Shown here: positions 1-10,163 of the stretch, one piece after another
Position numbering within the stretch: position 1 is the first letter of the stretch
Layout of the letters: the number at the start of each line of letters is the position of its first letter
Assembly (NCBI RefSeq): GCF_021582875.1
Contig: NZ_CP091138.1
Coordinates: 2,108,001-2,172,000 of the forward strand
Source: Microbacterium sp. KUDC0406
GTDB taxonomy: Bacteria; Actinomycetota; Actinomycetes; Actinomycetales; Microbacteriaceae
Length of the DNA: 64,000 bases
Direction: 5' to 3'
The notes under the pieces: model-generated
Databases searched by the model: none
What the model was told of the DNA's origin: nothing
What the model saw: only the letters and a program-made list of their open reading frames with translations
Made by a program: the position numbers and the translations under genes

Positions 1-1091
1 TCGGCGTGGACTCCGGCTGGGACGGCGGCGGATTCCGGCGTCGGCGCTCCTCCTCCTGCCGGCGGCGCTCCTCCTCTTCCGCCCGGAGCTGCTCCACCCG
101 CGCCTGATCCACGATCAGGGCGAGGTAGGCCGAGCGGTACGCGGTGAGGACCTTCGCCGCGTCCGCACCGTGCAGCTTCGACGCCACGACGGCAGCGCCG
201 GCATCCGTCATCGCCGCGCGGACCTCGTCATCGGCATCCGGATTGCGCTCGACCGCTTGGGCGGCCGCCTTCGCGAATGTCGCCGCGTACGCGGCGCGCT
301 TCGCATCGAACGTCGATGCCAGCTCATCCAGCTGCTCCTTGTCCGAGCGCAGCTCGGCGCCGACCGCGTCGAGCTCGTCGAGCTGCTGCTGGGCGGCATC
401 GATCGCCTTGCCGACCGACGAGAGCGAATCGGTGTCGACATCCGCGCGCTGATACGGCTCCGGCAGCGCGGGCACCTCCACCGCGTCGACCGCCGCGAGG
501 TATGCGTCGAGCTCGCCGAGCGCAGCATCCAGCGCCTTGCCGTCGACGATCGCGATCGTCGACTCCTCTTCGTCCGCGCGCGGATCCGGTGCCTCGCGCA
601 CCCCCTCCAGCGCGGCGCGCAGTGCCTCGGCGTGCGAGATCGCGGCCGCCTTCTGCTCGGTCACCCGCTGCGACTCGGCCTGCACCGGCGGTCTCGAGGT
701 TCGCGATCGTCTGCTCGTCGGCCTTCAGCACCGCGACCGCGTCTTGAGCAGGGCTCGACGTCGCCGCCTGCACCACGCCGACCGTGCCCGCGGTCATCAG
801 TGCGAGCACAGCCACGGCCACAGCTGCCAGGCTGAGCAGATCGCGCGGCCGCCTCCGGCGGCGCATCTCAGACGGCGGCAGCTGCTCGCCGGCCCTCATC
901 GGTGCGGCGTCTCGCCTGGCGGCATCCACCATCGCCACCAGCTGCGGCACATCGGCCGACACCGGCTCGGTGCGCGGCGCGCGCGGAGCACCGAGCATCC
1001 CATCCAGACGCCGGGCCGTCTGCCGGTCGTCGAGCACCGCGGCCGTCTGTCCGCGAGGACCGCCGGGGAAGATCTCATCGAGCGATGTCAT
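1..1091 (-). CDS. hypothetical single-pass membrane protein with long coiled-coil tail, 3' end outside window, frameshifted
   Basis: I do not recognise this protein. The start region reads MTSLDEIFPGGPRG, followed by a polar stretch of about 75 residues, a basic RRRRRPRD patch and one membrane segment (about residues 83-107). The rest is alanine/glutamate/glutamine-rich and probably an extracytoplasmic coiled coil ending in a run of Glu and Arg near the window edge. The frame breaks near 685-690: before it the protein reads ...TIANLETA, and the sensible continuation (QAESQRVTEQKAAAISHAEA) is one base away. Removing one C from CCGCCGG there restores LETAVQAESQ. It is divergent from the polysaccharide genes at 1214. 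Function unknown. Confidence 0.6.
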
Positions 1092-1213
1092 CGCGATGCG
1101 GCGCCTTCCACAGCGGGCTCCTTCCGCACCGCACGCGGCAGGGCGGGCGGAACGCTGAGTCTCAGGGGGAACACGGCGCGCCCCCTGCCGCCATTCTGCC
1201 AGCCAGGAGCCTG

Positions 1214-2588
1214 ATGAACTTCCCCGATGTGCTACGGATGCTGCGCCGGCAGTTCGTGCTCATCATCGCGGCGACCCTGATCGGCCTCTCGGCCGGCGCC
1301 ATCACCGCCATGCTGACCCCGGCGCGATACCAGGCGTCCACCGACGTGTTCCTCTCGGTCGAGGTGTCGCCCGACGCCACCCCCGGCGAGCGCCTGGCCG
1401 CCGCCGGGTACATCACGCAGGTGATCGACAGCTACCGCGCCGTCATCAACACCTCGCTGGTGCTGCAGCCGGTCGTCGACGCCCTCGGGCTCGAGGTGAG
1501 CGCTCAGCAGCTGTCGGGCTCGGTGCAGACCACGGCGACGCTGCGCAGCGCGGTGATCACGATCACCGCCTCCAGCCCGAACGCGGGTCAGGCCGCCCGC
1601 ATCGCGAACGCCGTCGCCGACAGCTTCGCCGACGCCGTCCCCAACACCCTCGAGAAGCGCGGCGAGAACGCCCCCTACGGCGTGCGCGTGGTGCAGGTGC
1701 AGAGCGCCCAGGTGCCGACCGCGCCCGTCGCACCGAACCTGCGGCTGTCGCTGGTGCTCGGCGGCCTGGCCGGCCTCGCCGTCGGCATCGGCGTCGCCCT
1801 GCTGCGGGCGACCCTCGACACCCGCATCCGCACCGCGGAAGAACTCGAGCACGCCGTCGACAAGCCGGTGCTCGGCCGGTTCGCGCTCTCGTCGGATGCC
1901 GCCGGACAAGCCGCTGATCGTCGCCACGAGCCCCGCGGATCAGCGCGCCGAGTCGTACCGCACCCTGCGCACCAACATGCAGTTCCTGCACCCCGACGGC
2001 ACGACCGGCGTCTTCGTCGTCACCAGTGCCGGGCCCGGTGAGGGCAAGTCCACCACCGCCGCGAACCTCGCGATCAGCATCGCCGAGACCGGCAGGCGGG
2101 TGGTGCTCATCGATGCCGATCTGCGCCTGCCGCGCGTGGCCGGCCTGTTCGGCGTCGAGGGCGGCATCGGGCTCAGCGACGTGCTCGTCGGGCGGTTCCG
2201 CCTCAACGATGTGCTGCAGCGCTGGCAGCGGGGAACGCTGTTCCTGCTGCCGTCGGGAACCATCCCGCCCAATCCCGCCGAGCTGCTCGGATCCGGCGCG
2301 ATGGACACGCTGCTGAAGGACCTCGCCGCGGCCTTCGACGTCATCATCATCGACAGCCCGCCGGTGCTCCTGGTCACCGACGCCGCCGTCGTGTCGCGCT
2401 TCGCCACCGGTGCGATCGTCGTCGTCGCCGCGGGCACGACGCACCGGCCGCGGCTCGTCGACGCCGTGCGCACCATCGAGGCCGCCGGCCCCCGCGTGCT
2501 CGGCACCGTGATCACGATGCTGCCGCCGAGCCGGGCCGACAGGGCCGGCTACGGCACGCAGGAGCGCACCGCCTGGGCGCAGCGCTGA
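1214..2588 (+). CDS. Wzz chain-length determinant / BY-kinase fusion (first copy), frameshifted
   Basis: Polysaccharide co-polymerase fused to a cytoplasmic tyrosine-kinase ATPase, a type that controls chain length and export of capsule or exopolysaccharide. The ATG at 1214 follows AGGAG at 1204-1208. The N-terminal Wzz domain (about residues 1-200) has membrane segments at about 15-35 and 175-195. The kinase has Walker A GPGEGKST, Walker A' VVLIDADLRLP and Walker B VIIIDSPP. The frame breaks near 1898-1905 (GATGCCGCCGGAC); dropping one C gives SSDAADKPLIVATSP, matching the paralogue at 2663 (PEAPKRPLIV). The corrected length is 457 residues. Unlike the paralogue it lacks a C-terminal tyrosine cluster, ending GYGTQERTAWAQR, so autophosphorylation is doubtful. 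Confidence 0.85.
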
Positions 2589-2662
2589 TCAGCGGCATCC
2601 GAGCGTTCGCCGAGACTGTGCGACAATCAGACCGATAAGCCGGGGAAGAGGAACACACTCAC

Positions 2663-4111
2663 GTGGAGCTACGCGATTACGTGCGCATCGCACGCAAGAA
2701 CTGGATCCTGATTCTGGTGCTCCTGCTCGCCGGGCTCGGCGGCGGGGCGGTCTACGCGTTCGCGCAGACGCCCAAGTACGTCGCATCCACCCAGCTGTAC
2801 GTGTCGGTGCGCACCGAGGGCGCCGCCACCGGCGACCTGGTGCAGGGCACGACGTTCGCGCGCCAGATGGTCACCAGCTACGTCGACATCGTGAACACCG
2901 CGCTGGTGCTCGAACCGGTCATCGACAAGCTCGGGCTCGACGTCAGCGCCACCGCGCTCAGCAAGGAGATCTCGGCCACGGCGCCGCTGAACACCGTGCT
3001 GATCGACATCTCGGTCACCAACAGCGACCCCGAGCGCGCCGCGAAGATCGCGAACGCGGTCGCCGAGAGCTTCACCGACGCCGTGCAGGGCACGCTCGAG
3101 AAGCCGACCGCAGAAGACGCCTCCAGCCCTGTGCAGATCAACGTCACCGAGCCCGCCACCGCCCCCACCGCGGCCAGCAGTCCCAACGTGCGCATGCTGA
3201 TCCTGCTCGGCGGCCTGCTCGGACTGGCTCTCGGCATCGGCATCGCCCTGCTGCGCACAGTGCTCGACAACCGCATCCACACGCTCAGCGATCTCGAGGG
3301 CATCACCGAGAAGCCGGTGCTGGGCGGCATCGCCTTCGACCCCGAGGCGCCGAAGCGACCGCTGATCGTGCACGCCGACCCGCGCAGCCCCCGCGCGGAG
3401 TCGTTCCGCTCGCTGCGCACCAACCTGCAGTTCCTCGACGTCGAGGGCGGCCCCCGCATCTTCGTGATCTCCAGCGCCGGCCCCGGCGAGGGCAAGTCGA
3501 CCACGACCGCCAACCTGGCCATCGCACTCGCCGAGACCGGCGCCAGAGTGGCCCTCATCGACGGCGACCTGCGCCTGCCCCGCATCGCGGACTACATGGG
3601 TCTCGAGGGCGGTGTCGGACTCACCGACGTGCTGATCGGCAAGATGGAGGTCGCCGACGCCCTGCAGAAGTGGGGCTCCAACGAGCTGTACGTGCTGGCC
3701 AGCGGCCGCGTGCCGCCGAACCCCAGCGAGCTGCTCGGCTCGGCCGCCATGGACCAGGTGCTGCAGCCCCTCGGCCAGTACTTCGACTACGTGCTCATCG
3801 ACGCCCCGCCCCTGCTGCTGGTCACCGACGCCGCGGTCATCGGCCGCAAGACCCGCGGGATCATCCTCGTCGCCGCATCCGGCAGGACGAAGAAGCAGGA
3901 GCTGGCCGGCGCGGTGCAGGCGCTCGAGACCGCCGGCGTCGGCCTGCTCGGCACCGTCGTGACGAAGCTGCCGACCAAGGGCCCCGACAGCTACGGCTAC
4001 GGCGCATACACCTACGGGACGACCCACGACATGGACCAGGCGCCCATCGAGATGACCGGTGGCCTGCCCCGGCCCGCCGGCACCAAGCGCGGGGCAAAGG
4101 CCCGCGCCTGA
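2663..4111 (+). CDS. Wzz / BY-kinase fusion (second copy) with C-terminal tyrosine cluster
   Basis: Intact 482-residue paralogue of the preceding gene. The GTG start at 2663 has GGGGAAGAGGA upstream at 2642-2652. The Wzz domain begins MELRDYVRIARKNWIL with membrane segments at about 14-34 and 175-197. The ATPase has GPGEGKSTTT, VALIDGDLRLP and YVLIDAPP. The C-terminus carries SYGYGAYTYGTT, the tyrosine-rich tail that BY-kinases use for autophosphorylation. It probably tunes polymer length together with its neighbour. The pairing of one copy with and one without a tyrosine tail suggests gene duplication followed by divergence (inference). Confidence 0.92.
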   Translation: MELRDYVRIARKNWILILVLLLAGLGGGAVYAFAQTPKYVASTQLYVSVRTEGAATGDLVQGTTFARQMVTSYVDIVNTALVLEPVIDKLGLDVSATALSKEISATAPLNTVLIDISVTNSDPERAAKIANAVAESFTDAVQGTLEKPTAEDASSPVQINVTEPATAPTAASSPNVRMLILLGGLLGLALGIGIALLRTVLDNRIHTLSDLEGITEKPVLGGIAFDPEAPKRPLIVHADPRSPRAESFRSLRTNLQFLDVEGGPRIFVISSAGPGEGKSTTTANLAIALAETGARVALIDGDLRLPRIADYMGLEGGVGLTDVLIGKMEVADALQKWGSNELYVLASGRVPPNPSELLGSAAMDQVLQPLGQYFDYVLIDAPPLLLVTDAAVIGRKTRGIILVAASGRTKKQELAGAVQALETAGVGLLGTVVTKLPTKGPDSYGYGAYTYGTTHDMDQAPIEMTGGLPRPAGTKRGAKARA

Positions 4112-4171
4112 CCCGCGCCTGACCCGGGGCCGTCGGGGCATTCCCCCAGGTGCATACGAGAGAATGAGTGC

Positions 4172-5188
4172 ATGACCGACCTCTTCGCGCCTGAGCCGGT
4201 GCCGACCCGCGTCAAGCGCCGCCGGTGGCCCTGGGTGATCGTCTTCACGATCGTCGCCCTGCTCATCGCCGTGGCCGCGGCCGCCTTCGTCTACATCTCG
4301 CACCTGTCGTCGCTCTACGACCAGGCCGAGAAGCTGCCCGACTCGCAGGTCTTCCCCGACCCGACCACGCGCCCCACCGTTCCCGCCGCGAACCCGGATG
4401 CCACGAACATCCTGCTGCTGGGATCGGACACGCGGGGCTCGATGGGCAAGGATGTCGAGGACATCCGGGGGCAGCGCTCCGACACGATCATGCTCGTGCA
4501 CATCCCGTCCGACCGCTCCGGGGTGCAGGTCACCTCGATCATGCGCGACAACTGGGTGCCGATCCCCGGGCACGGCGAGAACAAGATCAACGCGGCGCTC
4601 GCGTTCGGCGGCGTGCCGCTGCTGGTGGAGACCATCGAAGACATCGTCGACGTGCCGATCGACCACGTCGCGATCGTCGACTTCGAGGGCTTCAAGGGCC
4701 TGTCCGAGGCCGTGGACGGCGTCACCCTGAACAACGCCATCGCGTTCTCGTCGAACGGTCACAGGTATGAGCAGGGGCAGATCACTGTCAAGGGCGACGA
4801 CGCTCTCAACTACGTGCGCGCCCGCTACCCGTTCACCGACGGCGACTACCAGCGCGTGCGCAACCAGCAGGCGTTCGTGAAGGGCCTGGTGGCGAAGGTC
4901 ATCAGCAAGGACACTCTGACCAACCCGGCGCGCATCGCCGACTCGGTGGGCGCGATCTCGAAGTTCCTCGCCGTCGACTCGGGTCTGACCTCGCAGGTCG
5001 CCGCTCAGCTGGGCCTCGAGATGAAGGACCTCCGCGCCGACGACATCCAGTTCCTCACCTCGCCGACCACCGGCACCGGGATGATCGGCGACCAGTCGGT
5101 CGTGCTGCCCGACTGGGACGGCCTGCGGGCGCTGTCGGAGGCGCTGAAGAACGACACGGTGCCGGAGTACGCGGCGACGCAGAAGTAG
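4172..5188 (+). CDS. LytR-CpsA-Psr (LCP) family cell-wall glycopolymer transferase
   Basis: Membrane-anchored enzyme family that attaches polyprenyl-linked polysaccharide to peptidoglycan or arabinogalactan. The 338-residue protein has a short basic cytoplasmic tail (VKRRRWPW), one membrane segment at about 22-44, and the LCP domain: NILLLGSDTRG, RSDTIMLVHI, MRDNWVPIPG, KINAALAFGG, VDFEGF, NYVRARYP and DYQRVRNQQ. The RD pair and the arginines that bind the pyrophosphate are present; the usual SIPRD is SIMRD. It lies 60 bp after the BY-kinase on the same strand, which fits a capsule-attachment role. Confidence 0.93.
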   Translation: MTDLFAPEPVPTRVKRRRWPWVIVFTIVALLIAVAAAAFVYISHLSSLYDQAEKLPDSQVFPDPTTRPTVPAANPDATNILLLGSDTRGSMGKDVEDIRGQRSDTIMLVHIPSDRSGVQVTSIMRDNWVPIPGHGENKINAALAFGGVPLLVETIEDIVDVPIDHVAIVDFEGFKGLSEAVDGVTLNNAIAFSSNGHRYEQGQITVKGDDALNYVRARYPFTDGDYQRVRNQQAFVKGLVAKVISKDTLTNPARIADSVGAISKFLAVDSGLTSQVAAQLGLEMKDLRADDIQFLTSPTTGTGMIGDQSVVLPDWDGLRALSEALKNDTVPEYAATQK

Positions 5189-5206
5189 GGGCTTCAGGGG
5201 GCGCTG

Positions 5207-5360
5207 AGAGCGTTTCGTCTCGCTCGTTCCTCGCTCGCTGGCCACAGGATGGAGCCCCGGGGTCGTTGAGCGAGCGCCAGCGAGACGAAACGTCGCGACG
5301 TCTCTGACGGACGCAGCGCGTTTCGTCTCGCTCGTTCCTCGCTCGCTCAACGACCGGGCG
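5207..5360. repeat. family A palindromic repeats (GTTGAGCGAGCG...GACGAAACG), three copies
   Basis: Two copies in one orientation (about 5211-5244 and 5317-5354) and one inverted (about 5263-5292). The core is GGTCGTTGAGCGAGCG followed by AGCGAGACGAAACG; its complement reads CGTTTCGTCTCGCTCGTTCC. The same family recurs at 5841, 32365, 54757, 55796 and 61244. No gene lies here. Confidence 0.85.
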
Positions 5361-5469
5361 ATTTCGCGAGTTGTCCACTGATCGAGGGTTCACCGGCAAC
5401 GCCGTGATGCGGTGTGCGTCAGAATCGTTCGCATCCCGATTCGCTGTGACGCACAATGGAGATATGTAC

Positions 5470-5832
5470 ATGTCCGCCGAACTCATCGCGACCCTGTCGG
5501 CGTTCATCACGCTCGGAATCGGCATGTTCGCCGGCTTCGCGTGGGTACTGCATCGCATGGACGCCAAGTTCGACTCGCTCGATCACAAGATCGACGGTGT
5601 CGGAGCGGGGCTCACCACGCGCATCGACGACAAGACCGACAGCCTCGAGGCGAAACTCATGACTCGCATCGACGACAAGACCGACAGCCTCGAGGCGAAA
5701 CTCATGACTCGCATCGATCAGGTCGACACCAAGCTGTCGACCCGGATCGACAGCGTGCAGTCCGAGCTCGTCGAAGTGAAGATCGCGATCGCGCGCATCG
5801 AACCGCCGCGGCATCTCATCGCCGCGCGCTGA
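5470..5832 (+). CDS. small membrane-anchored coiled-coil protein with perfect 45-bp internal repeat
   Basis: Function unknown. The ATG at 5470 is 8 nt after GGAG (5458-5461); an ATG at 5464 is too close to that site. The 120-residue protein starts MSAELIATLSAFITLGIGM, one N-terminal membrane segment (about 5-27). A heptad-like cytoplasmic or periplasmic coil follows, in which RIDDKTDSLEAKLMT is repeated exactly (5620-5664 and 5665-5709 are identical at the DNA level) and then degenerates (RIDQVDTKLST, RIDSVQSELVE). The end, VEVKIAIARIE, is echoed by a gene fragment at 33705-33799. Confidence 0.75.
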   Translation: MSAELIATLSAFITLGIGMFAGFAWVLHRMDAKFDSLDHKIDGVGAGLTTRIDDKTDSLEAKLMTRIDDKTDSLEAKLMTRIDQVDTKLSTRIDSVQSELVEVKIAIARIEPPRHLIAAR

Positions 5833-5840
5833 GAGCGACC

Positions 5841-5948
5841 CCGGTCGTTGAGCGAGGGAGCGCCAGCGACCGAGACGAAACGCGCAGACCTCCGGGGAAG
5901 CTGAGAGCGTTTCGTCTCGCTCCTTCGTCGCTCGCTCAACGACCCGGG
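5841..5948. repeat. family A palindromic repeats, two copies in inverted orientation
   Basis: GGTCGTTGAGCGAGGGAGCG at about 5842-5861 with its GAGACGAAACGC continuation, then an inverted copy (GCGTTTCGTCTCGCTCCTTC ... CTCAACGACC) at about 5907-5944. It sits between two convergent genes and may also act as a terminator. Confidence 0.8.
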
Positions 5949-5952
5949 AGGG

Positions 5953-7311
5953 TCAGAGCGCGAGGCGCTCCTTGACCACGACGGCCAGGCGGTCGGCGTG
6001 CAGGCGTGCCGTCTCGGCATCCGCCGCCTCGACCATCACGCGCACCAGCGGCTCTGTGCCCGACGCGCGCAGCAGCACACGGCCGGTCTCGCCGAGCACC
6101 TGCTCGCAGTCGCGCACGGCATCGGCCACGGCCTGGTCGTCGACGCGGTTCTTGTCGACGCCCTTCACGTTCACGAGCACCTGCGGGTACACGGTCATGA
6201 CCGACGCCAGCTCGGCCAGCGACCTGCCGGTGCGGGCCATCTCGGCCACCAGGTGCAGGCCGGTGAGCACGCCGTCGCCCGTGGTGGCGAACTCGCTCAT
6301 GATCACGTGACCGGACTGCTCGCCACCGAGCGAGAAGCCGTTCGCGTTCATGTCCTCGAGCACGTACCGGTCGCCGACGGCAGTCTGGCGCACCGTGATG
6401 CCGTGCTCGCGCATCGCGACGTGCAGGCCCAGGTTGCTCATCACCGTGGCGACGAGCGTGTCGTCCTTCAGCTTGCCGCGCTGCTTCATCGAGACCGCGA
6501 GGATCGCCATGATCTGGTCGCCGTCGACGATGTTGCCGTCGGCGTCGACCGCCAGGCAGCGGTCGGCGTCGCCGTCGTGCGCGATGCCGACATCCGCCCC
6601 GACCCGCACGACCTCGGCGGCCAGCTTGTCGAGGTGGGTCGAGCCCACACCGTCGTTGATGTTGATGCCGTCGGGGTCGGCGCCGATCACGGTCACCTTC
6701 GCGCCCGCGGTGCTGAACGCCTCGGGCGAGGCACCGGATGCCGCGCCGTTGGCGCAGTCCAGCACCACGTGCAGGCCGTCCAGCCGGTGCGGCAGCGAAC
6801 CGAGCAGGTGCAGCACGTAACGGTCCTCGGCATCCGAGAACCGGCGCACGAGACCCACCTCGGCGCCCTGCGGCTGGAGCTTGGGGCCGGTCATCGCCTC
6901 TTCGATGCGCTGCTCCACAACATCCGGCAGCTTCACTCCGCCGCGGGCGAAGATCTTGATGCCGTTGTCGGGCGCGGGGTTGTGCGACGCCGAGATCATC
7001 ACGCCGAAGTCGGCGTCGATGTCGGAGATCAGGAACGCGGCGGCCGGGGTCGGCAGGGTGCCGGCATCCAGCACGTCGACGCCCGACGAGGCGAGACCCG
7101 CCTCGACGGCGGCGCTGAGGAAGTGCCCCGAGATGCGGGGGTCGCGGGCGACCACCGCAGTGAGACGCTTGCCGGCGGCCCTGCGAGCCTCGGCAATACG
7201 GCCCTGGCCCAGGACGACAGCAGTCGCCTGGGCCAGGGTGAGCGCAAGTCCGGCCGTGAGGGTCTCGCCATTGGCGAGACCCCGCACGCCGTCTGTACCG
7301 AACAGTGCCAT
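5953..7311 (-). CDS. glmM: phosphoglucosamine mutase
   Basis: Converts glucosamine-6-phosphate to glucosamine-1-phosphate on the way to UDP-GlcNAc and peptidoglycan. The 452 residues match the family length. It begins [11 protein letters not shown]; the active-site phosphoserine loop is ISASHNP (about residue 105); the metal-binding loop is DGDADRC (about 245); the sugar-binding loop is GGEQSGH; the phosphate-binding loop near the end is [12 protein letters not shown]. It follows rpsI by 17 bp on the same strand, the usual actinobacterial order rplM-rpsI-glmM. Confidence 0.98.
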   Translation of the reverse strand: MALFGTDGVRGLANGETLTAGLALTLAQATAVVLGQGRIAEARRAAGKRLTAVVARDPRISGHFLSAAVEAGLASSGVDVLDAGTLPTPAAAFLISDIDADFGVMISASHNPAPDNGIKIFARGGVKLPDVVEQRIEEAMTGPKLQPQGAEVGLVRRFSDAEDRYVLHLLGSLPHRLDGLHVVLDCANGAASGASPEAFSTAGAKVTVIGADPDGININDGVGSTHLDKLAAEVVRVGADVGIAHDGDADRCLAVDADGNIVDGDQIMAILAVSMKQRGKLKDDTLVATVMSNLGLHVAMREHGITVRQTAVGDRYVLEDMNANGFSLGGEQSGHVIMSEFATTGDGVLTGLHLVAEMARTGRSLAELASVMTVYPQVLVNVKGVDKNRVDDQAVADAVRDCEQVLGETGRVLLRASGTEPLVRVMVEAADAETARLHADRLAVVVKERLAL

Positions 7312-7328
7312 GTAAGGAACTGGGCGGA

Positions 7329-7814
7329 TCAGCGCTTCGAGTACTGAGGAGCCTTGCGGGCCTTCTTGAGACCGGCCTTCTTGCGCTCGATGACGCGGGC
7401 GTCGCGCGAGAGGAAGCCGGCCTTCTTCAGGGTCGGGCGGTTGTTCTCGACGTCGATCTCGTTCAGCGCACGGGCGATGCCCAGACGCAGAGCGCCGGCC
7501 TGGCCCGAGTCGCCGCCGCCCGAGATGCGGGCGATGACGTCGTAGGCGCCGGTGAGGTTCAGAACCGTGAACGGGTCGGTGATCAGCTGCTGGTGCAGCT
7601 TGTTCGGGAAGTAGTCCTCGAGGGTACGGCCGTTGACCGTGATCACGCCGGAGCCGGGGACGAGGCGCACGCGGGCGATGGCCTGCTTGCGACGGCCCAC
7701 GGCTGCGCCGGGGACGCTGAGAACGCGCGGAGCGGCGGTCTCGACGACCTCGGACTCGGGAGTCGAGGTGGAGAAGTTCTGCGGGAAGTCGGTGGAGTCC
7801 TGGATTTCAGCCAC
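7329..7814 (-). CDS. rpsI: 30S ribosomal protein S9 (uS9)
   Basis: Small-subunit protein whose basic tail reaches the P-site tRNA. 161 residues with an N-terminal extension of about 35 residues, common in actinobacteria, then [37 protein letters not shown], and the characteristic C-terminus ending QYSKR. The gap to rplM is 27 bp; co-transcribed with rplM and glmM. Confidence 0.98.
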   Translation of the reverse strand: MAEIQDSTDFPQNFSTSTPESEVVETAAPRVLSVPGAAVGRRKQAIARVRLVPGSGVITVNGRTLEDYFPNKLHQQLITDPFTVLNLTGAYDVIARISGGGDSGQAGALRLGIARALNEIDVENNRPTLKKAGFLSRDARVIERKKAGLKKARKAPQYSKR

Positions 7815-7841
7815 GAGTATGTCCTTAGTGAGAAACGGCGC

Positions 7842-8288
7842 TTACTGGGCGACCTGGTCGAGGGTGTACGGCGTGGGCTGCTGCGCGGCGTGCGGGTGCT
7901 CGGCACCGACGTACACCTTCAGCTTGGTGAGCTGCTGAGCGCCCAGCTTGTTCTTCGGGAGCATGCCGCGGACGGCCTTCTCCACGGCGCGGACCGGGTT
8001 CTTCTCGAGGAGCTCGGAGTAGGTGGTCGACTTCAGACCGCCCGGGTAGCCCGAGTGGCGGTAGGCGATCTTCTTCTGGAGCTTCTGACCGGTGAGCGCG
8101 ACCTTGTCGGCGTTCACGATGATGACGAAGTCACCCGAGTCGATGTGGTTCGCGAAGGTCGGCTTGTGCTTGCCACGCAGGAGGGCGGCGGCGTGCGAAG
8201 CCAGACGGCCGAGAACGACGTCGGTGGCGTCGATGACGACCCAGTCACGCTGAGCCTCGCCAGCCTTGGGGGTGTAAGTGCGCGTCAC
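7842..8288 (-). CDS. rplM: 50S ribosomal protein L13 (uL13)
   Basis: Early-assembly large-subunit protein. The GTG start at 8288 gives [21 protein letters not shown], the usual N-terminus in this group, in preference to an ATG 48 nt upstream that adds 16 unconserved residues. Motifs: [38 protein letters not shown] ([12 protein letters not shown]), and [15 protein letters not shown]. The length of 148 residues is typical. Confidence 0.96.
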   Translation of the reverse strand: MTRTYTPKAGEAQRDWVVIDATDVVLGRLASHAAALLRGKHKPTFANHIDSGDFVIIVNADKVALTGQKLQKKIAYRHSGYPGGLKSTTYSELLEKNPVRAVEKAVRGMLPKNKLGAQQLTKLKVYVGAEHPHAAQQPTPYTLDQVAQ

Positions 8289-8469
8289 GATAGTGCTGCT
8301 TTCTTGGATTCGAACGGAGAGGTTCGTGAATCCCACTCCGGGGTGGTTCTCATCAAGGATGGGAACACGCCAGTGGAGGGCTCACGTTCGTCGCATCCGC
8401 CTTCGGACACACCGATGGCAGATACCAAAGGAACAGCTTACGGCATGCGGCACTGCCGCGCAAAACCGC

Positions 8470-9159
8470 TCAGTGCGCGCGCGACGCCGTCGCGCGGGTC
8501 GCCGTCACCAGGATGGGACGGTGGTCGCTGACCCCCTGTGGCAGGGTGTGCACGCTGTCGACCCGGAAGCCGACGGATGTCGCGAAGTCGTAGTGCCCGC
8601 GGAACACCCGGTACCGCGTGTACGTGCGCTCGTCGCTGAGGGTCAGCATGTAGCCGTGCTCGCGGATGGTCTGCCCCAGGTTCTCCTTGAACACGGGGTA
8701 GTTGTAGTCGCCCACCATCAGCACCGGCAGCCCGTGGCCCATCGTGTCGAGTTCGGCCAGCGCCGCGCGGATCTGCTCGCGCCGCAGCGAGTTCAGTGCG
8801 GTGAGGGGCGCCGCGTGGAACGACGCCGCGATGAACTCGTACCCGTCGTCGATGTCGTGCAGCCGCACGGCGACCACCCGCTCGTGCGCCGGCCGCGCGA
8901 TGCGATCGTGCAGGGACTTCTTCAGCCCGATCGTGCGCACGTCCTGAGCCCGGTACATGTCCGGACGGTAGAAGAGCGCGATGCCGAGCCGATTGCCCGC
9001 GGTGGCATGCGCGAGCGTCATGCCGCCGATGTCCTCCGGCAGCGCTGCGACATCCGCCTCCTGCAGGCAGAGCAGGTCGGGCGTGTGCTCGGCGACGAGC
9101 GCCTCGAGCTCGTGCGCGGCCGCATGCTTGCGCAGGTTGTAGGAGATGATCCTCATCAT
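8470..9159 (-). CDS. endonuclease/exonuclease/phosphatase-fold hydrolase
   Basis: Metal-dependent hydrolase fold of the EEP superfamily; the substrate cannot be told. 229 residues, starting MMRIISYNLRKH. The EEP signatures are present: SYNLR at the N-terminus, CLQEAD (metal-binding Glu, about residue 34), SFHAAPL, MVGDYNYP (catalytic Asp/Asn) and SDHRPILV (catalytic His). Its ATG overlaps the truA stop (ATGATGA at 9156-9159), so translation is probably coupled to truA. Confidence 0.88.
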   Translation of the reverse strand: MMRIISYNLRKHAAAHELEALVAEHTPDLLCLQEADVAALPEDIGGMTLAHATAGNRLGIALFYRPDMYRAQDVRTIGLKKSLHDRIARPAHERVVAVRLHDIDDGYEFIAASFHAAPLTALNSLRREQIRAALAELDTMGHGLPVLMVGDYNYPVFKENLGQTIREHGYMLTLSDERTYTRYRVFRGHYDFATSVGFRVDSVHTLPQGVSDHRPILVTATRATASRAH

Positions 9160-10056
9160 CCGTCGCCCCCGTCTTCCAGGTCGCTGAGCAACCCTGGGTC
9201 ACTGAGTCTGCCTGCGGGCAGGCTGCGGCGCCCGCGCGTCTGCTCGGCTCGGGCTGCCAGCAGTTCCTCTGCAGGATAACCGACCTCGGTGAGGCTCAGC
9301 CCGCGCGCGGCGAGCACCTTGAACGCGCTGGTGCGGGTGAGTTCGTCACGCAGCCGCACGACGTCGGCGACCTCGAGGCGCCCCTCCCCCACGGCCGCGC
9401 ATGCGCCCACCAGCGCGCGCACCATGCTGTGGCAGAACGCGTCGGCCTTGACCTCGGCGACGAGCACGCCGTCGTCGTCTCTGCGCCACCGGTAGTCGAG
9501 CAGCGTGCGGATGGTGGTCGCCTCGGCCCGCGGCTTGCAGTACGCCGCGAAGTCGTGCAGTCCGATCAGGGTCTGCGCCGTCGGCATCCATCGCTTCGGC
9601 GTCGAGAGCGCCCTTCAGTGCCGTCGTGTCGTGGCGGCGCATCGGATCGTAGCCGCTGGTCGCGTCGGCGAGCCGGTACCGGTACCGGCGCCACACCGCC
9701 GAGAACCGGGCGTCGAAGCCCTCGGCCGCGATCGACGTGCGGGTCACCGTGACATCCGGGTAGGCGCCGAGCGCGCCCCGCATCCGATGCGCGAGCGATC
9801 CGGCCGGGTCGTCCGCGGCACGGCCATGGCGCGACTGCAGCCTGGCGTACTGCGCGTCGTCGAGATCGACGTGCGCCACCTGACCGGACGCGTGCACTCC
9901 GGCATCCGTGCGGCCCGCGACCACGAGCTGCGCGTCCGAGCCGACGATGCGCGCCAGCGCGGCCTCGAGCGTGCCCTGCACCGTGCGCAGGCCCGGCTGC
10001 TTCGCCCAGCCCCGGAAGTGGGTGCCGTCATAGGCGATGTCGAGACGGATGCGCAC
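9156..10056 (-). CDS. truA: tRNA pseudouridine(38-40) synthase, frameshifted
   Basis: Isomerises uridines 38-40 in tRNA anticodon arms. The GTG start at 10056 gives VRIRLDIAYDGTHFRGWAKQ; a TACTCT -10 box six bases upstream supports a leaderless mRNA. The catalytic Asp is in AGRTDAGVHA. The C-terminal half (HDFAAYCKPR, FCHSMVRALVG) lies in another frame. The break is at about 9579-9583: GATGCCGACGGC reads correctly as DAAAQTLIGLHDF if the central base of CCGACGG is removed. The corrected length is 299 residues. The gene is conserved and nearly always intact, so a sequence error is likely. Confidence 0.9.
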
Positions 10057-10062
10057 CGTTCC

Positions 10063-10068
10063 AGAGTA
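10063..10068 (-). promoter_or_regulatory. -10 box of truA (leaderless)
   Basis: TACTCT on the minus strand, followed by six bases and the GTG start. Confidence 0.5.
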
Positions 10069-10095
10069 CGGCCCGGTGGGACTTCCCCTCCCCGC

Positions 10096-10154
10096 TTCGA
10101 ATCGCGCAACTTGCTGCTTCCGGCGGCGAAAGGCGGCAAGTTGCGCGATTCGAA
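10096..10154. repeat. family C palindrome (perfect 19-bp arms)
   Basis: TTCGAATCGCGCAACTTGC at 10096-10114 and its exact complement at 10136-10154, separated by 21 bp. A second member with the same TCGAATCGCGC outer arms is at 16061-16117. Lies between truA and the acyl-CoA ligase; may act as a terminator, but there is no T tract. Confidence 0.85.
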
Positions 10155-10163
10155 AGTCGGAGG

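Noticed and set aside
2669..5350. 893-residue minus-strand frame opposite the Wzz and LCP genes
   Set aside because: Shadow of conserved genes on the other strand, with no protein-like motifs.
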